64,000 nucleotides of DNA from Sinohyriopsis cumingii (taxonomy: Eukaryota; Mollusca; Bivalvia; Unionida; Unionidae). A model generated the notes under the pieces. That model had not been told where the DNA came from and did no database searches. It saw nothing but the letters and a program-made list of their open reading frames with translations. Location of the stretch: positions 58,079,219 to 58,143,218 of the forward strand of contig CM068835.1 in assembly GCA_028554795.2 (NCBI GenBank). The letters are read 5' to 3'. Shown in pieces: positions 24,549-35,289 of this stretch. The position numbers and the translations under genes were made by a program. Within the stretch, counting starts at the first letter, position 1, and each line of letters opens with the position of its first letter.

Positions 24549-26083
24549 CACCTCTCCCTCGATAACTTGTGAAAAACAGGGTCCACAAACATAGACCACA
24601 CCATAAGCAAGGTACAAGTTACAGAGGGACCTAAAACAATCGGGGGAAAATGGGGGGGGGGGGAGAAGCGTTAGGGAACCAGGTTGTTTAGTGACTGAAT
24701 CCTCATTTTAAAAGCATGTTGACAATAATATTTAATAATGAGCTTTTCTAATGAAGTTGTTCGTTATTCTGTTTAAATAACTTTTTTTCTTCAAAATTTT
24801 CAACTTAAGATCGTTCCAACTGGTTTCAACAACTATCATGTGTACACAAAAAAATATGTGTATTACAACACTGCTTTCTGTTTTCTTGATGAGATTGGTT
24901 CCTGTAGTGGTGTTTAATATTATCCTGCCAAATCGGGAGTACACAGAGCAAGGAACTAGACTAACTGTTGATACACTGCCAAACAAGGTTCCTTTTTTTT
25001 TAAAAAACATGCGAGATTTATTTCTTGAGACAATAATCTAAGTCAAAACTAAATTTCTGTATTGCTCAATTAGTACAATATTGATGTCGTGATTTCATTG
25101 GAAGTAATAATGAAACTTCTTATCATCCTTGAGGATATCTCTAAGTGCCAGCTCAAGAATTCTCTGAAACTCGCTTGCCCACAATGGTCCGTATCCGTGA
25201 AATCAAGCTCTTTACTTTACGAAGTATTTATTTCGCTTGGCTGCATTGTTATCTTTGATCACATTTATGAAAGAGTCGGTTAATTTAAGGTAGTATTTGT
25301 TACACACACAATAACATTTATAAGTGTTCAATTGATCAAATGAAGTGAGTTCACCCGACATATGACCGGGGCCACTAGATTTTAAGTTGGTTGGATTTTT
25401 GTCCCATTTAACTTTTGTTTTAATTCGACCTCCTTTATTTGATTCGAAAGACATAATTAACATGATAATACAAAAGAGGCCAGATTTTAATTCAGTGCAG
25501 CAAATACAACAAATACTTCCAGAAGTCAGTTACCAAAACACATTCAACACTTACATTAGTTTCTCAGAGAAATGCTCATGGACATAGCTGTTACGGTAAG
25601 TTGACGCATTTTACATTTAATTTCAAGAGGACCCATTCCATTTATGATGATTACACTTGAAAGGAACTAAAAGATAGAACTAGGACACAAATTTCAATTG
25701 ATAATTTTTTAAATTTAATTTGCATTAAAGTACTGCCTCCACTTTGCGTAAGTGACATTTTCATTGATCAAAATTTCATTACATATCATTATGTGTACCA
25801 GGAATGTCATTTGGAAAAAAATATAAAAAATTGTATGACCTTTTTTAAAATATGATATTTCGTAGTGTTGATTAAAATTTGCAGGTCCTATCTACCGTGC
25901 TTGACGATAAAACAAGTGGTTTCATGAAAGTTTCTGTTACCAATTTTGATCACGATTTTCTTGAAATTCAACATATATGGATCAATTTTTGGTGTATTTT
26001 CTGGTTAAAAAATGGTATCCATGCCTGACCCCGCTTTATAAATGGGTTCGTGAGTTATCAGGGCACAAGTTATCGAGGGAGTG

Positions 26084-26088
<5 letters not shown>
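24549..26088. mobile_element. TIR element B, copy B1
   Basis: The ends are inverted repeats: cacctctccctcgataactt at the left and aagttatcgagggagtggtg at the right. Each is bounded by TA, which fits a Tc1/mariner-pogo type target. 1540 bp. It is collinear with copy B2 (50340-54348) once the LINE there is removed. A minus-strand frame around 25212-25463 is partly preserved in both copies (FESNKGG, KNPTNL, PGHMSGELTSFD). Confidence 0.85.

Positions 26089-26154
<66 letters not shown>
26089..26154. repeat. (TA)n microsatellite
   Basis: About 33 TA units immediately after the right end of element B1. Confidence 0.95.
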
Positions 26155-26158
<4 letters not shown>

Positions 26159-26439
26159 CTTCTTGAAATCAACAAATTTCTATTTTCATGCCCTTTGAAC
26201 ACAAGTTTAAGATTTTAGTATAGCTGTCACATAATGTCCAACTTTTCATGTTACTCAATGCATTGCTATCTTAAATTCTTCTATTCCTCTTTAAGCAATG
26301 CTTACATAGGAAACTCCTTATTAATGGGATATACCATTCAATGTTACAGATTTTCTTTGGTCCACATGGTGGACATTGTTAGTTTCTGCTTCCATATTTG
26401 TGTTATGTGACTTTGCAATGACTCATCCTGGTAACAGTT

Positions 26440-26610
26440 GGTAGCACTGCTATTGGTCACTATTCAGGAGATATGTAGGTGCTGACTTAGGTGACACTGT
26501 ACAATTATTTATGCCAGTAACATCTAGTCAATGATCAAGAGATATGGAGGTTGTGTGTTCGACTGGTCACTGATCAAGAGATATGGAGGTATTGGCAGAA
26601 CTATTAGCTG
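26440..26610. repeat. Short imperfect direct repeats
   Basis: 'ggtcact.(a)ttca/gatca(a)gagatatgnaggt' occurs three times (near 26455, 26530 and 26562). Confidence 0.5.
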
Positions 26611-27041
26611 CCAAGTGCTGAATCATTCTGTGACATAAATTGCTGTTAACAAACGTTTTGAGCCAATTTGACAAATTCTCTAGGGCTACTTATCACAGAG
26701 CCAAGAGTCTGCCAGATTTGTATATGAATCTATTTTTTTGTGTTAGAGTTTGTCTGTTCATGTGTCTGTGTATATGTATCCATCTTTGGCACAGAAGATG
26801 CTTCTCTAAGAAAAAGGATTGTATTGATTCTGTCCAGTCATGATGCCTTCTATCTTTTCAGAGTCTGAACGTCTATTTGCCTGCACACACACAAATATAT
26901 ACAAAATTGAGTACAATATGAGATAAAACCTCTAACTTGTAAGATAATATTCTTTCTCATTACTCTTTATAAAATTCACTTTATGTTATCACACATCCTC
27001 CTGTAAATATCCAGAGATTGCAATTTCTTCTCTGCATGGTG

Positions 27042-27047
<6 letters not shown>

Positions 27048-27126
<79 letters not shown>
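27048..27126. repeat. (TA)n microsatellite
   Basis: About 39 uninterrupted TA units. Confidence 0.95.
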
Positions 27127-27129
<3 letters not shown>

Positions 27130-27755
27130 GATTCTTAAATTTTCCCCAAGTGCAACCAGATATTTTGATGCAATTTATAGGCACACATGACTCTTGACTC
27201 TCTACTGTTAGGAATACAAAAATATTTCAACCCCTCCAAAGTGTGCACAAGGAAGTAACAGCAAACTATAAGTTTATCCCTATGATTTTGCTTCAGTTTT
27301 CCCACACAGTGTGCTCTTTTTTTTAACAAAACATTTTTACTGTGCTCCTATCACTGATCATAACAATACCACATTTGTACTATGGTAAATCTATTTACTT
27401 CCATTGCATCAGTTTGGCAAATGCCTTCTCGTTGTTTTGTTGATGAATGTGTCAAGTTTGCTTCCACTTCCTGACTGCCAGCATGAAATCAAAGTCTTTA
27501 ATGTCAACAACTTACTGCACTGCAGCTTTAATTTTGATTAAATTATGGTATGAAAATTGTTGCCCGCATTACAAGTCTGGCATTGAGGTTACCTGTGAAA
27601 TTACCATCAAACAAATCACATTTGGATCCTGTGAACTGTTCTCTCTTGGTTTATCATAATGAGCAATCATACTGCTTTTGTGATCTTTATCAATCTGGCA
27701 TGTCACTAACATTTTCAGGATAAATATTACACTCAAACACTGTGAATGCATTAAA

Positions 27756-30177
27756 ACTCTTATTGTGTACATTTGCATGAATAATCCATACACACTGTGC
27801 TGCTTTAGCTTGCACATCATTGTCATGTGACAAACTCTTATTGTGTACATTTACATGAATAATCCATACACACTGTGCTGTTTTAGCTTGCACATCATTG
27901 TCATGTGACAAACTCTTATTGTGTACATTTACATGAATAATCCATACACACTGTGCTGTTTTAGCTTGCACATCATTGTCATGTGACAAACTCTTATTGT
28001 GTACATTTACATGAATAATCCATACACACTGTGCTGCTTTAGCTTGCACATCATTGTCATGTGACAAACTCTTATTGTGTACATTTATATGAATAATCCA
28101 TACACACTGTGCTGTTTTAGCTTGCACATCATTGTCATGTGACAAACTCTTATTGTGTACATTTACATGAATAATCCATACACACTATGCTGTTTTAGCT
28201 TGCACATCATTGTCATGTGACAAACTCTTATTGTGTACATTTATATGAATAATCCATACACACTGTGCTGTTTTAGCTTGCACATCATTGTCATGTGACA
28301 AACTCTTATTGTGTACATTTACATGAATAATCCATACACACTGTGCTGTTTTAGCTTGCACATCATTGTCATGTGACAAACTCTTATTGTGTACATTTAC
28401 ATGAATAATCCATACACACTGTGCTGTTTTAGCTTGCACATCATTGTCATGTGACAAACTCTTATTGTGTACATTTACATGAATAAGTCACACACACTGT
28501 GCTGTTTTAGCTTGCACATCACTGTCATGTGACAAACTCTTATTGTGTACATTTACATGAATAATCCATACACACTGTGCTGTTTTAGCTTGCACATCAT
28601 TGTCATGTGACAAACTCTTATTGTGTACATTTACATGAATAATCCATACACACTGTGCTGTTTTAGCTTGCACATCATTGTCATGTGACAAACTCTTATT
28701 GTGTACATTTACATGAATAAGTCACACACACTGTGCTGCTTTAGCTTGCACATCATTGTCATGTGACAAACTCTTATTGTGTACATTTACATGAATAATC
28801 CATACACACTGTGCTGTTTTAGCTTGCACATCATTGTCATGTGACAAACTCTTATTGTGTACATTTACATGAATAATCCATACACACTGTCCTGTTTTAG
28901 CTTGCACATCACTGTCATGTGACAAACTCTTATTGTGTACATTTACATGAATAATCCATACACACTGTGCTGTTTTAGCTTGCACATCATTGTCATGTGA
29001 CAAACTCTTATTGTGTACATTTACATGAATAATCCATACACACTATGCTGTTTTAGCTTGCACATCATTGTCATGTGACAAACTCTTATTGTGTACATTT
29101 ATATGAATAATCCATACACACTGTGCTGTTTTAGCTTGCACATCATTGTCATGTGACAAACTCTTATTGTGTACATTTACATGAATAATCCATACACACT
29201 GTGCTGTTTTAGCTTGCACATCATTGTCATGTGACAAACTCTTATTGTGTACATTTACATGAATAATCCATACACACTGTGCTGTTTTAGCTTGCACATC
29301 ATTGTCATGTGACAAACTCTTATTGTGTACATTTACATGAATAAGTCACACACACTGTGCTGTTTTAGCTTGCACATCACTGTCATGTGACAAACTCTTA
29401 TTGTGTACATTTACATGAATAATCCATACACACTGTGCTGTTTTAGCTTGCACATCATTGTCATGTGACAAACTCTTATTGTGTACATTTACATGAATAA
29501 TCCATACACACTGTGCTGTTTTAGCTTGCACATCATTGTCATGTGACAAACTCTTATTGTGTACATTTACATGAATAAGTCACACACACTGTGCTGCTTT
29601 AGCTTGCACATCATTGTCATGTGACAAACTCTTATTGTGTACATTTACATGAATAATCCATACACACTGTGCTGTTTTAGCTTGCACATCATTGTCATGT
29701 GACAAACTCTTATTGTGTACATTTACATGAATAATCCATACACACTGTCCTGTTTTAGCTTGCACATCACTGTCATGTGACAAACTCTTATTGTGTACAT
29801 TTACATGAATAATCCATACACACTGTGCTGTTTTAGCTTGCACATCATTGTCATGTGACAAACTCTTATTGTGTACATTTACAAGAATAAGTCACACACA
29901 CTGTGCTGCTTTAGCTTGCACATCATTGTCATGTGACAAACTCTTATTGTGTACATTTACATGAATAAGTCATACACACTGTGCTGCTTTAGCTTGCACA
30001 TCACTGTCACGTGACAAACTCTTATTGTGTACATTTACATGAATAATCCATACACACTGTGCTGCTTTAGCTTGCACATCATTGTCATGTGACAAACTCT
30101 TATTGTGTACATTTACATGAATAATCCATACACACTGTGCTGCTTTAGCTTGCATGTCATTGTCACATGACAAACTC
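27756..30177. repeat. 78-bp satellite array, ~31 units, with 858-bp duplication
   Basis: The unit begins ctcttattgtgtacatttac and ends 'cattgtcatgtgacaaa'. Units differ at a few diagnostic sites: gctgttttag/gctgctttag, aataatccat/aataagtcac, atcattgtc/atcactgtc, ctgtgctg/ctgtcctg. The block from about 28140 to 28997 is repeated in register 858 bp (11 units) later. Because 78 is a multiple of three, the minus frame stays open for up to 151 codons (SHDNDVQAKTAQCVWIIHVN per unit). The frame breaks wherever a unit carries the gtcac variant, so this is a satellite, not a gene. It lies in the ASK intron between exons 8 and 9. Confidence 0.97.
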
Positions 30178-30296
30178 TTCAGCTGTATCCCTTTGACACA
30201 ACTGCTTCACATGTGGCTGCAAGACTTGCATTGCTGAGGGGCCCATAATGGAGTGCAACTAAGGCAGTCAGCTTTCAGTGATGTCAAAAATTAACT

Positions 30297-30380
30297 GGGG
30301 ACCCTGGTAGCCAGGTGGTGTACAGTGCTGGCCTTTATAGATCATTCACATCTCACCTTTGTCCTTGCAAGATCAACTTT
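30297..30380 (+). mobile_element. SINE family 1 head fragment
   Basis: 'ggggaccctggtagccaggtgg' followed by 'gctggcctttatagatca' and 'catctcacctttgtcc' matches the head of the 44.6-kb copy. The body and tail are missing. Confidence 0.4.
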
Positions 30381-30553
30381 AAGTCTCTGCTTTGACAAAG
30401 ACACAATCATAGTCACAAGCAGTGTGGCTAGTTAAAAATGACTGTGCACTGTTCAGTTTATTGCATTTATATTTATCAAACTCCTGAGACATGCAATCCT
30501 ATGCTGGCTCTAGTGCACTTAATTTTTTTTATTTGCCATATGATTTGTATTGG

Positions 30554-30625
<72 letters not shown>
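30554..30625. repeat. (TA)n microsatellite
   Basis: About 36 TA units, within 90 bases of ASK exon 8. Confidence 0.95.
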
Positions 30626-30627
<2 letters not shown>

Positions 30628-30737
30628 ATAGAGATAGAGACAGTGTGTGTATCTGTTAAGGGCAAATGCATATATATAAGTGGAAAGAGATACAGACAGT
30701 GTGTGTGTACCTGTTAAGGGCAAATGCATATAGGTTC
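30623..30737. repeat. ~58-bp tandem duplication over the exon 8 donor
   Basis: 'gagacagtgtgtgtatctgt' + 'taagggcaaatgcatata' (copy 1) and 'acagacagtgtgtgtgtacctg' in two parts + 'ttaagggcaaatgcatata' (copy 2). Copy 2 includes the last bases of exon 8 and its donor; copy 1 is an intronic relic. Confidence 0.85.
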
Positions 30738-30817
30738 TGTACAGCCATTGTGTTTGCAATCTTGTTATTTGGAATATGCTCCAAATCCTCAACCAGATGC
30801 ACCATGGAGTTGTAATC
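30711..30817 (-). CDS. MAP3K5: ASK exon 8 (TPR-like region)
   Basis: 35 codons plus two bases, acceptor ctctgttgcag, donor AACAG|gtacac. It encodes DYNSMVHLVEDLEHIP and ends NLYAFALN(R), matching 'DYDSIVKLVETLEKLP...YAFALNR'. The last 24 bases plus the donor region are duplicated inside the adjoining intron (30623-30678); see findings. Confidence 0.95.
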
Positions 30818-31091
30818 CTGCAACAGAGAAACGCTTTACATGTAATTGTAGATAATGTAAATACAGTTAACTTTAGCAGCCACTATTGGGTCAACAAGGG
30901 CAGTACATAGGACAAAATTTACAGGATATCTTTCTTGATTTCTACTAAATATTTACCCTATATATAAAGGACATATGCAAATAATAGACATTCTATTATC
31001 CATTGAATGTCCTTCAGAGGCAGGTTTCAAGGTATAAATTATATACCATCTCCAATTCTATAAGACAATTTGGTCCTGCTTGGCATGAAGG

Positions 31092-31240
31092 TGGCAGTGT
31101 GGTTCTGTTATTAATATGATGGGCCAGTAACCAAAATGGTGTGGTTTGGAATCTTACATTCAGATCAACATAGGCTGAGGTTGGCCACCAGCATGTCTTT
31201 TTTGGGCAAGGCACTTTACAGCAACTGCCTCAGTTCTAAA
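31092..31240. mobile_element. Eroded tRNA-derived SINE-like sequence
   Basis: 'gtgtggttctgttattaata' resembles an A-box region and 'ggtttggaatctta' a decayed B-box. The following 'ttttgggcaaggcactttac' + 'tgcctcagttct' is typical of a SINE body. Low certainty. Confidence 0.4.
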
Positions 31241-31249
31241 TAATCAAAT

Positions 31250-32664
31250 CGTGTTTCACCCCCAAAAAATCACTCAATACCCAAGACAGGTAACATAATC
31301 AGAAATGTTGTGCTTGTAGTCCTTACCAAAATCTGAAGCAGTAATTTCTTTATGCCACTTTACATTTCCAATAAGGACCAGTTTTTGCATACCATCTGAA
31401 TTGACAGTTAACTAAAGCCACTTAAAGGTGCAATTTCATTTGCTTTTGGATCTGTTGCTGGTTTTGAAAACTTCTCATGGCATTTCCCATTCAAATATTG
31501 CAATATCTGACATTTTCCTGAAGACTAACACTAAGATTCGATATCTAAAATAACCTTGGAAATCTTCCCTTCTCTTCTTACACCAATCCTTGCCCATACC
31601 AATAAACAGTCTGAGCAGCTAATAATTGCACATAACAGGGTCTAAAGTTCTGTGTAAGGAACATCAGAATCAACTTGCCATAAAGAAATGGTGCATGTCT
31701 AGAATCAATTCACTATTATAGAAATATAAAAGCTGACGATATTAATGACTAAAATTCAATCACGTGAAAAATTGTTTTTTGAAGTTTTCCTTAACTATAA
31801 GACTTACTGGAGGAAGGATTGTCAACAATATAGAACCAGCAGAATTTTAAATATTTTTTTAGTTTTTAACACTGCTAGGACCCTGAATAAGGTAAAGTTT
31901 GATGTCACACAGAAACAAGGCAGGATCTTTCTCAATCCAAAATGAAAATGTTTTTCTTGGATTCAAACGTCTGCATAAATGAGAGATCTTTAACAAATAG
32001 TCACTCCAAATGTTATGTATATTTAATTTAATTTCATTTTTTTTTATTTCACTACATGTTATTGTAATGTAACATGGTTTGCTAGACTTGACCTTGTCCA
32101 AAACTGAGTTCATTTCTGCTTGACCTGATTGATTTGTCTTAAAAAAATTTTTCCCATTTACGTAAGCAACTAATAATAGCTTCATTATTCTCCATGTATA
32201 TGATCTTATTATCAGGAGTATTATTCTGGCAAACAAAGGAGGAGTAAATATGCTGATCAGTGTCACGGTTTTGGAGATTCCCAAGTGTAGGCTATTGTAT
32301 TGTAAATAAACAAGGCTCACTAGATCATTCTAGATGGCTATTTTCCATTAGGTAATGGTTGTTTTAAGAAAATGCTAATTGTGACCTTGAGGTCAAGCAG
32401 AGATCTATATTATTTTATGACTGAGGATTTTACCAGTTGTGCTTTAACATCTAGCATATTAAGTTGTATTATGTTGTGACCAGTTTGGGCTAAATTTTAT
32501 TTTCTTCAAATTACTGAATTCAAGTGATTATTTTCTCTGGAAATACAAAAGTGCCCTGACAAAATTCTTGGATAAAGACATTCATTGGCATTAAAATGAA
32601 TTCAAACCTAGACTATTTCTGCGATTCAACAAGAGACTGCTGGCACATCAGCACTTTGCAGACC
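31250..32664. other. ASK intron 7, no recognised feature
   Basis: AT-rich. A 153-codon minus-strand frame at 31859-32320 has no family similarity and no coding pattern. Confidence 0.35.
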
Positions 32665-32669
32665 ATAAC

Positions 32670-34000
32670 CAGGGATCGTCCTGGGCTTCGCCAATGTCGC
32701 AAATTGCGATTTTTTTCTTCTTATTGGCGACAAAAATATGCCATCTGGCAATTTTTTTGGCGACATACTTTTTGGTTATTTAATTTGTACATACAATCAT
32801 GGATTTGGACTGGATAAATTAAAAGGCAGAACGAAAGGAAGCCACAAACTTGACTAAGCAATGCATTGGAATCAATCTGTTACACAAATGATCCTTTGCT
32901 CTTATTGACAACCCCATCTTTACAGTGCACTGTTACATCATAATCTGCTTATGCTGACATCTGGGCTGAGTACTGTATGCTGTGATATAGTCAATCATGC
33001 TACCGCACTATACCTACAACTGACCGACTTCTGAAGACGCGAATAGAACAGATACAATTAATTGTATGGTTAATCCTTCTGTTTTTTTTTTTATACATAT
33101 ACCAATACAATAGTTTTGCTGAACCTTCATAGAAAACTGATAACCTTTGAAGTACCGACTACTGTGTATAAATACAAAGCAAATGGAAAAAATCTCAATC
33201 ACAATTACATCTGTCACCCGTACAGCATTTTACTCATTGATCTTTTCCTTTTGCCATCAGTCCCGTGTTACGGCTGCAGAGACTTAAACTCCGCAACAAG
33301 AAATAGCACAAAAAAAAAACAGTTTTGCATAATTAATAATTATTTATTTCTCAAAATACAGGAGTGAAAGAATCCCTAAATTGGGTGTGAATTTATGCTT
33401 ATATATACGGTCCAATATTGCCAGGTGTTGACTCGTGTCAGTTTCATTCGTGGGAATGGAGATCCTATTTTTCTTGTCGAGAAAATTTATACAGCATTCT
33501 GTGATCATTCTTGGGATTTAGGAAGCAATTCGCTACAAGCTTTGTGAAGCTAGCCATAAGGGGGGGGGGGGGCTGCTGAGAGACTACTGGTGTCACCTGT
33601 CAGCACTGAGGACTGTGAACATGGATTCAGTAAGATGAACCTCATAAAAACTGACATCAGAAATAAGCCCTGCATCTCATCTCTCAAGAATTTAATGAGA
33701 ATCAGCATGTACAGATGTGAAAAATTAGACTTTGAAACTGCATTCAACAAGTGGGCAGCCCTAAAATCGCGACGGATCTTCATGTAACACTTTGTAACAT
33801 TTTGTTAATGCTTGTTGTAATTAAAGTATTAACTAATCCATCTTTTGTAATTTTCATTGCCTGTTACATTAATAGACTAAATTAACACTTGGAAAACTGT
33901 ACACTACTTTTTTTGGCGACACTTTTTGAAAATTGGTGACAAAATATTGAGGTTGGCGATTTTTTTGGCGACAGCTTTTTAAAAGCCAGGACCATCCCTG
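32670..34000 (+). mobile_element. hAT-like DNA transposon remnant
   Basis: The ends are inverted repeats, cagggatcgtcctgggctt and aaagccaggaccatccctg. Inside both ends are mirrored 'ggcgacaaaa/ttggcgac' subterminal repeats (32690-32770 and 33905-33975). The flanks carry ATAAC on both sides (32665-32669, 34001-34005). The interior keeps a transposase C-terminal piece (33590-33786). At 1.33 kb it is an internally deleted copy. Confidence 0.8.
33590..33786 (+). pseudogene. hAT transposase C-terminal dimerisation fragment
   Basis: About 65 codons containing STEDCEHGFSKMNLIKTDIR, then SLKNLMRIS and FNKWAALKSRR. This is the conserved C-terminal dimerisation block of hAT transposases of the ZNF862/KIAA1586-like group (family pattern S.CERGFS.MN.IKT..R). 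The BED zinc finger and catalytic RNase-H-like core are absent, so it cannot be active. The frame itself is intact to a TAA. Confidence 0.8.
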
Positions 34001-34627
34001 ATAACAGACACATCATCGCCTCCAATTCTGGATTTCTTCGGGACTTGAACTGAGCTTTATTCAGGACTTTTTATTACAAGGACTTATGTCTTTAATTCTT
34101 GGATTTAATTCACAATACCATGAGTTCTTGTTTCTCATTTTTCACTTTATATTCCAGGGAAATAAATTATTTGTTAAATTTTACAAAGCTTGTTGTCTTC
34201 ACACTGTTCTGTTACTTATTTTAAGAGCATGGACTCGTAACACAACAAAATCGTTCAGAAGATACAGAGGTTAATCAGCTGGACTTCCTAAACTTAGATT
34301 TGTTGAAACATTGAACATCCAGGTAAATACTAACAAAAAGCAAACTGTAGGTCCTAATGAAGGTCCTGTAAGTATGGACAAATGGGGAATATGTTTCAAC
34401 AATTTACTGCATTTTCTTTAAACTGATTTGTGGTCATGGATACCAATTTTTGTTGCTTGTTTGTTTTTAATTATATTTCTGTTGGTCTTTAATTCACAGA
34501 TTAAAATCTTATTATTGGCAAAATTCATGATCTGCTACAACACAAACAGACAAAGATTTATATCCAATATAAAATACTGAATTCATAGTATTTTAGGAAA
34601 TATTAAATAACATCTGTTTCACCTTAC

Positions 34628-34720
34628 CTGTATCTCTCTGTATGAAATAAGAAGGTTGACCACAACATCTACTGACAGTAATTGTGGATCATCCAGTCTC
34701 CTCTTCATTCCTTCTAATAC
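34628..34720 (-). CDS. MAP3K5: ASK exon 7 (TPR-like region)
   Basis: Exactly 31 codons, phase 0 at both ends, acceptor attattaaag, donor CAG|gtaagg. It encodes VLEGMKRRLDDPQLLSVDVV then VNLLISYREIQ, the family helix pair 'ADIVINLLLSYRDIQ'. Confidence 0.95.
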
Positions 34721-35082
34721 CTTTAATAATGACACAAACAGTCATGTTAATCCAACTTTAATTTAGCCATATCTTTAATAAAGACCATACAAATACTGTC
34801 TTGTTAATCCAACTTTAATTTATCTCAACCTTCAATAATGACATAAACATACAGTTTTGTCAGTACAACTACATCCATACCTTCAATAATGACACAAGCA
34901 TACAGTTTTGTTAATCCATCTTTAATTTATCCAACCAAAGTTCCAATAGACCACAAGATGCATCACTGATCCTAACTTACACCATATATACTTACTTAAA
35001 AGTCCAAATGCAAATAATATACACCCTGATTTGTCATTGAAAATTGCACCACTGTACCCAACAGTACACATTTAAAAAACTC

Positions 35083-35285
35083 ACTTAAAAGTCCAACTGC
35101 AATAACACTGACCCTGATGTGCCATTATATAACACACTAGTAGATCAGGGTTTATGATGTTTGTTCTACTGATTACTCCTAAAAAACTGCACAGACCCAG
35201 ATCAGCTGGTGCATTATGTGGCAGCAGGTCTGGATCTATGCAGTTTGTACCTGGACCAGACTTATAAGCAAGTGCATGCAGTATT
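35083..35285. mobile_element. Double-hairpin MITE
   Basis: Left end 'cttaaaagtccaactgcaat' and right end 'tgtacctggaccagacttataa' are the outer inverted repeats. The inner hairpins are 'ctagtagatcaggg' and 'cagacccagatcagctggtg' with 'cagcaggtctggatctatgc'. A partial second left end precedes it (34985-35080). Confidence 0.7.
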
Positions 35286-35289
35286 ACTG

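Noticed and set aside
27690..30173. Long minus-strand frames (up to 151 codons) encoding a 26-residue repeat
   Set aside because: They arise because the 78-bp unit is divisible by three. They are broken by variant units and have no start, end or domain logic of their own.
27756..30177. CRISPR-like array
   Set aside because: The repeats are contiguous with no unique spacers, and the DNA is eukaryotic. It is a satellite.
21993..30792. Frames rich in alternating Tyr-Ile
   Set aside because: Translations of (TA)n microsatellites.
31859..32320. 153-codon minus-strand frame
   Set aside because: AT-rich chance frame with no family motif, no splice context and low-complexity hydrophobic start.
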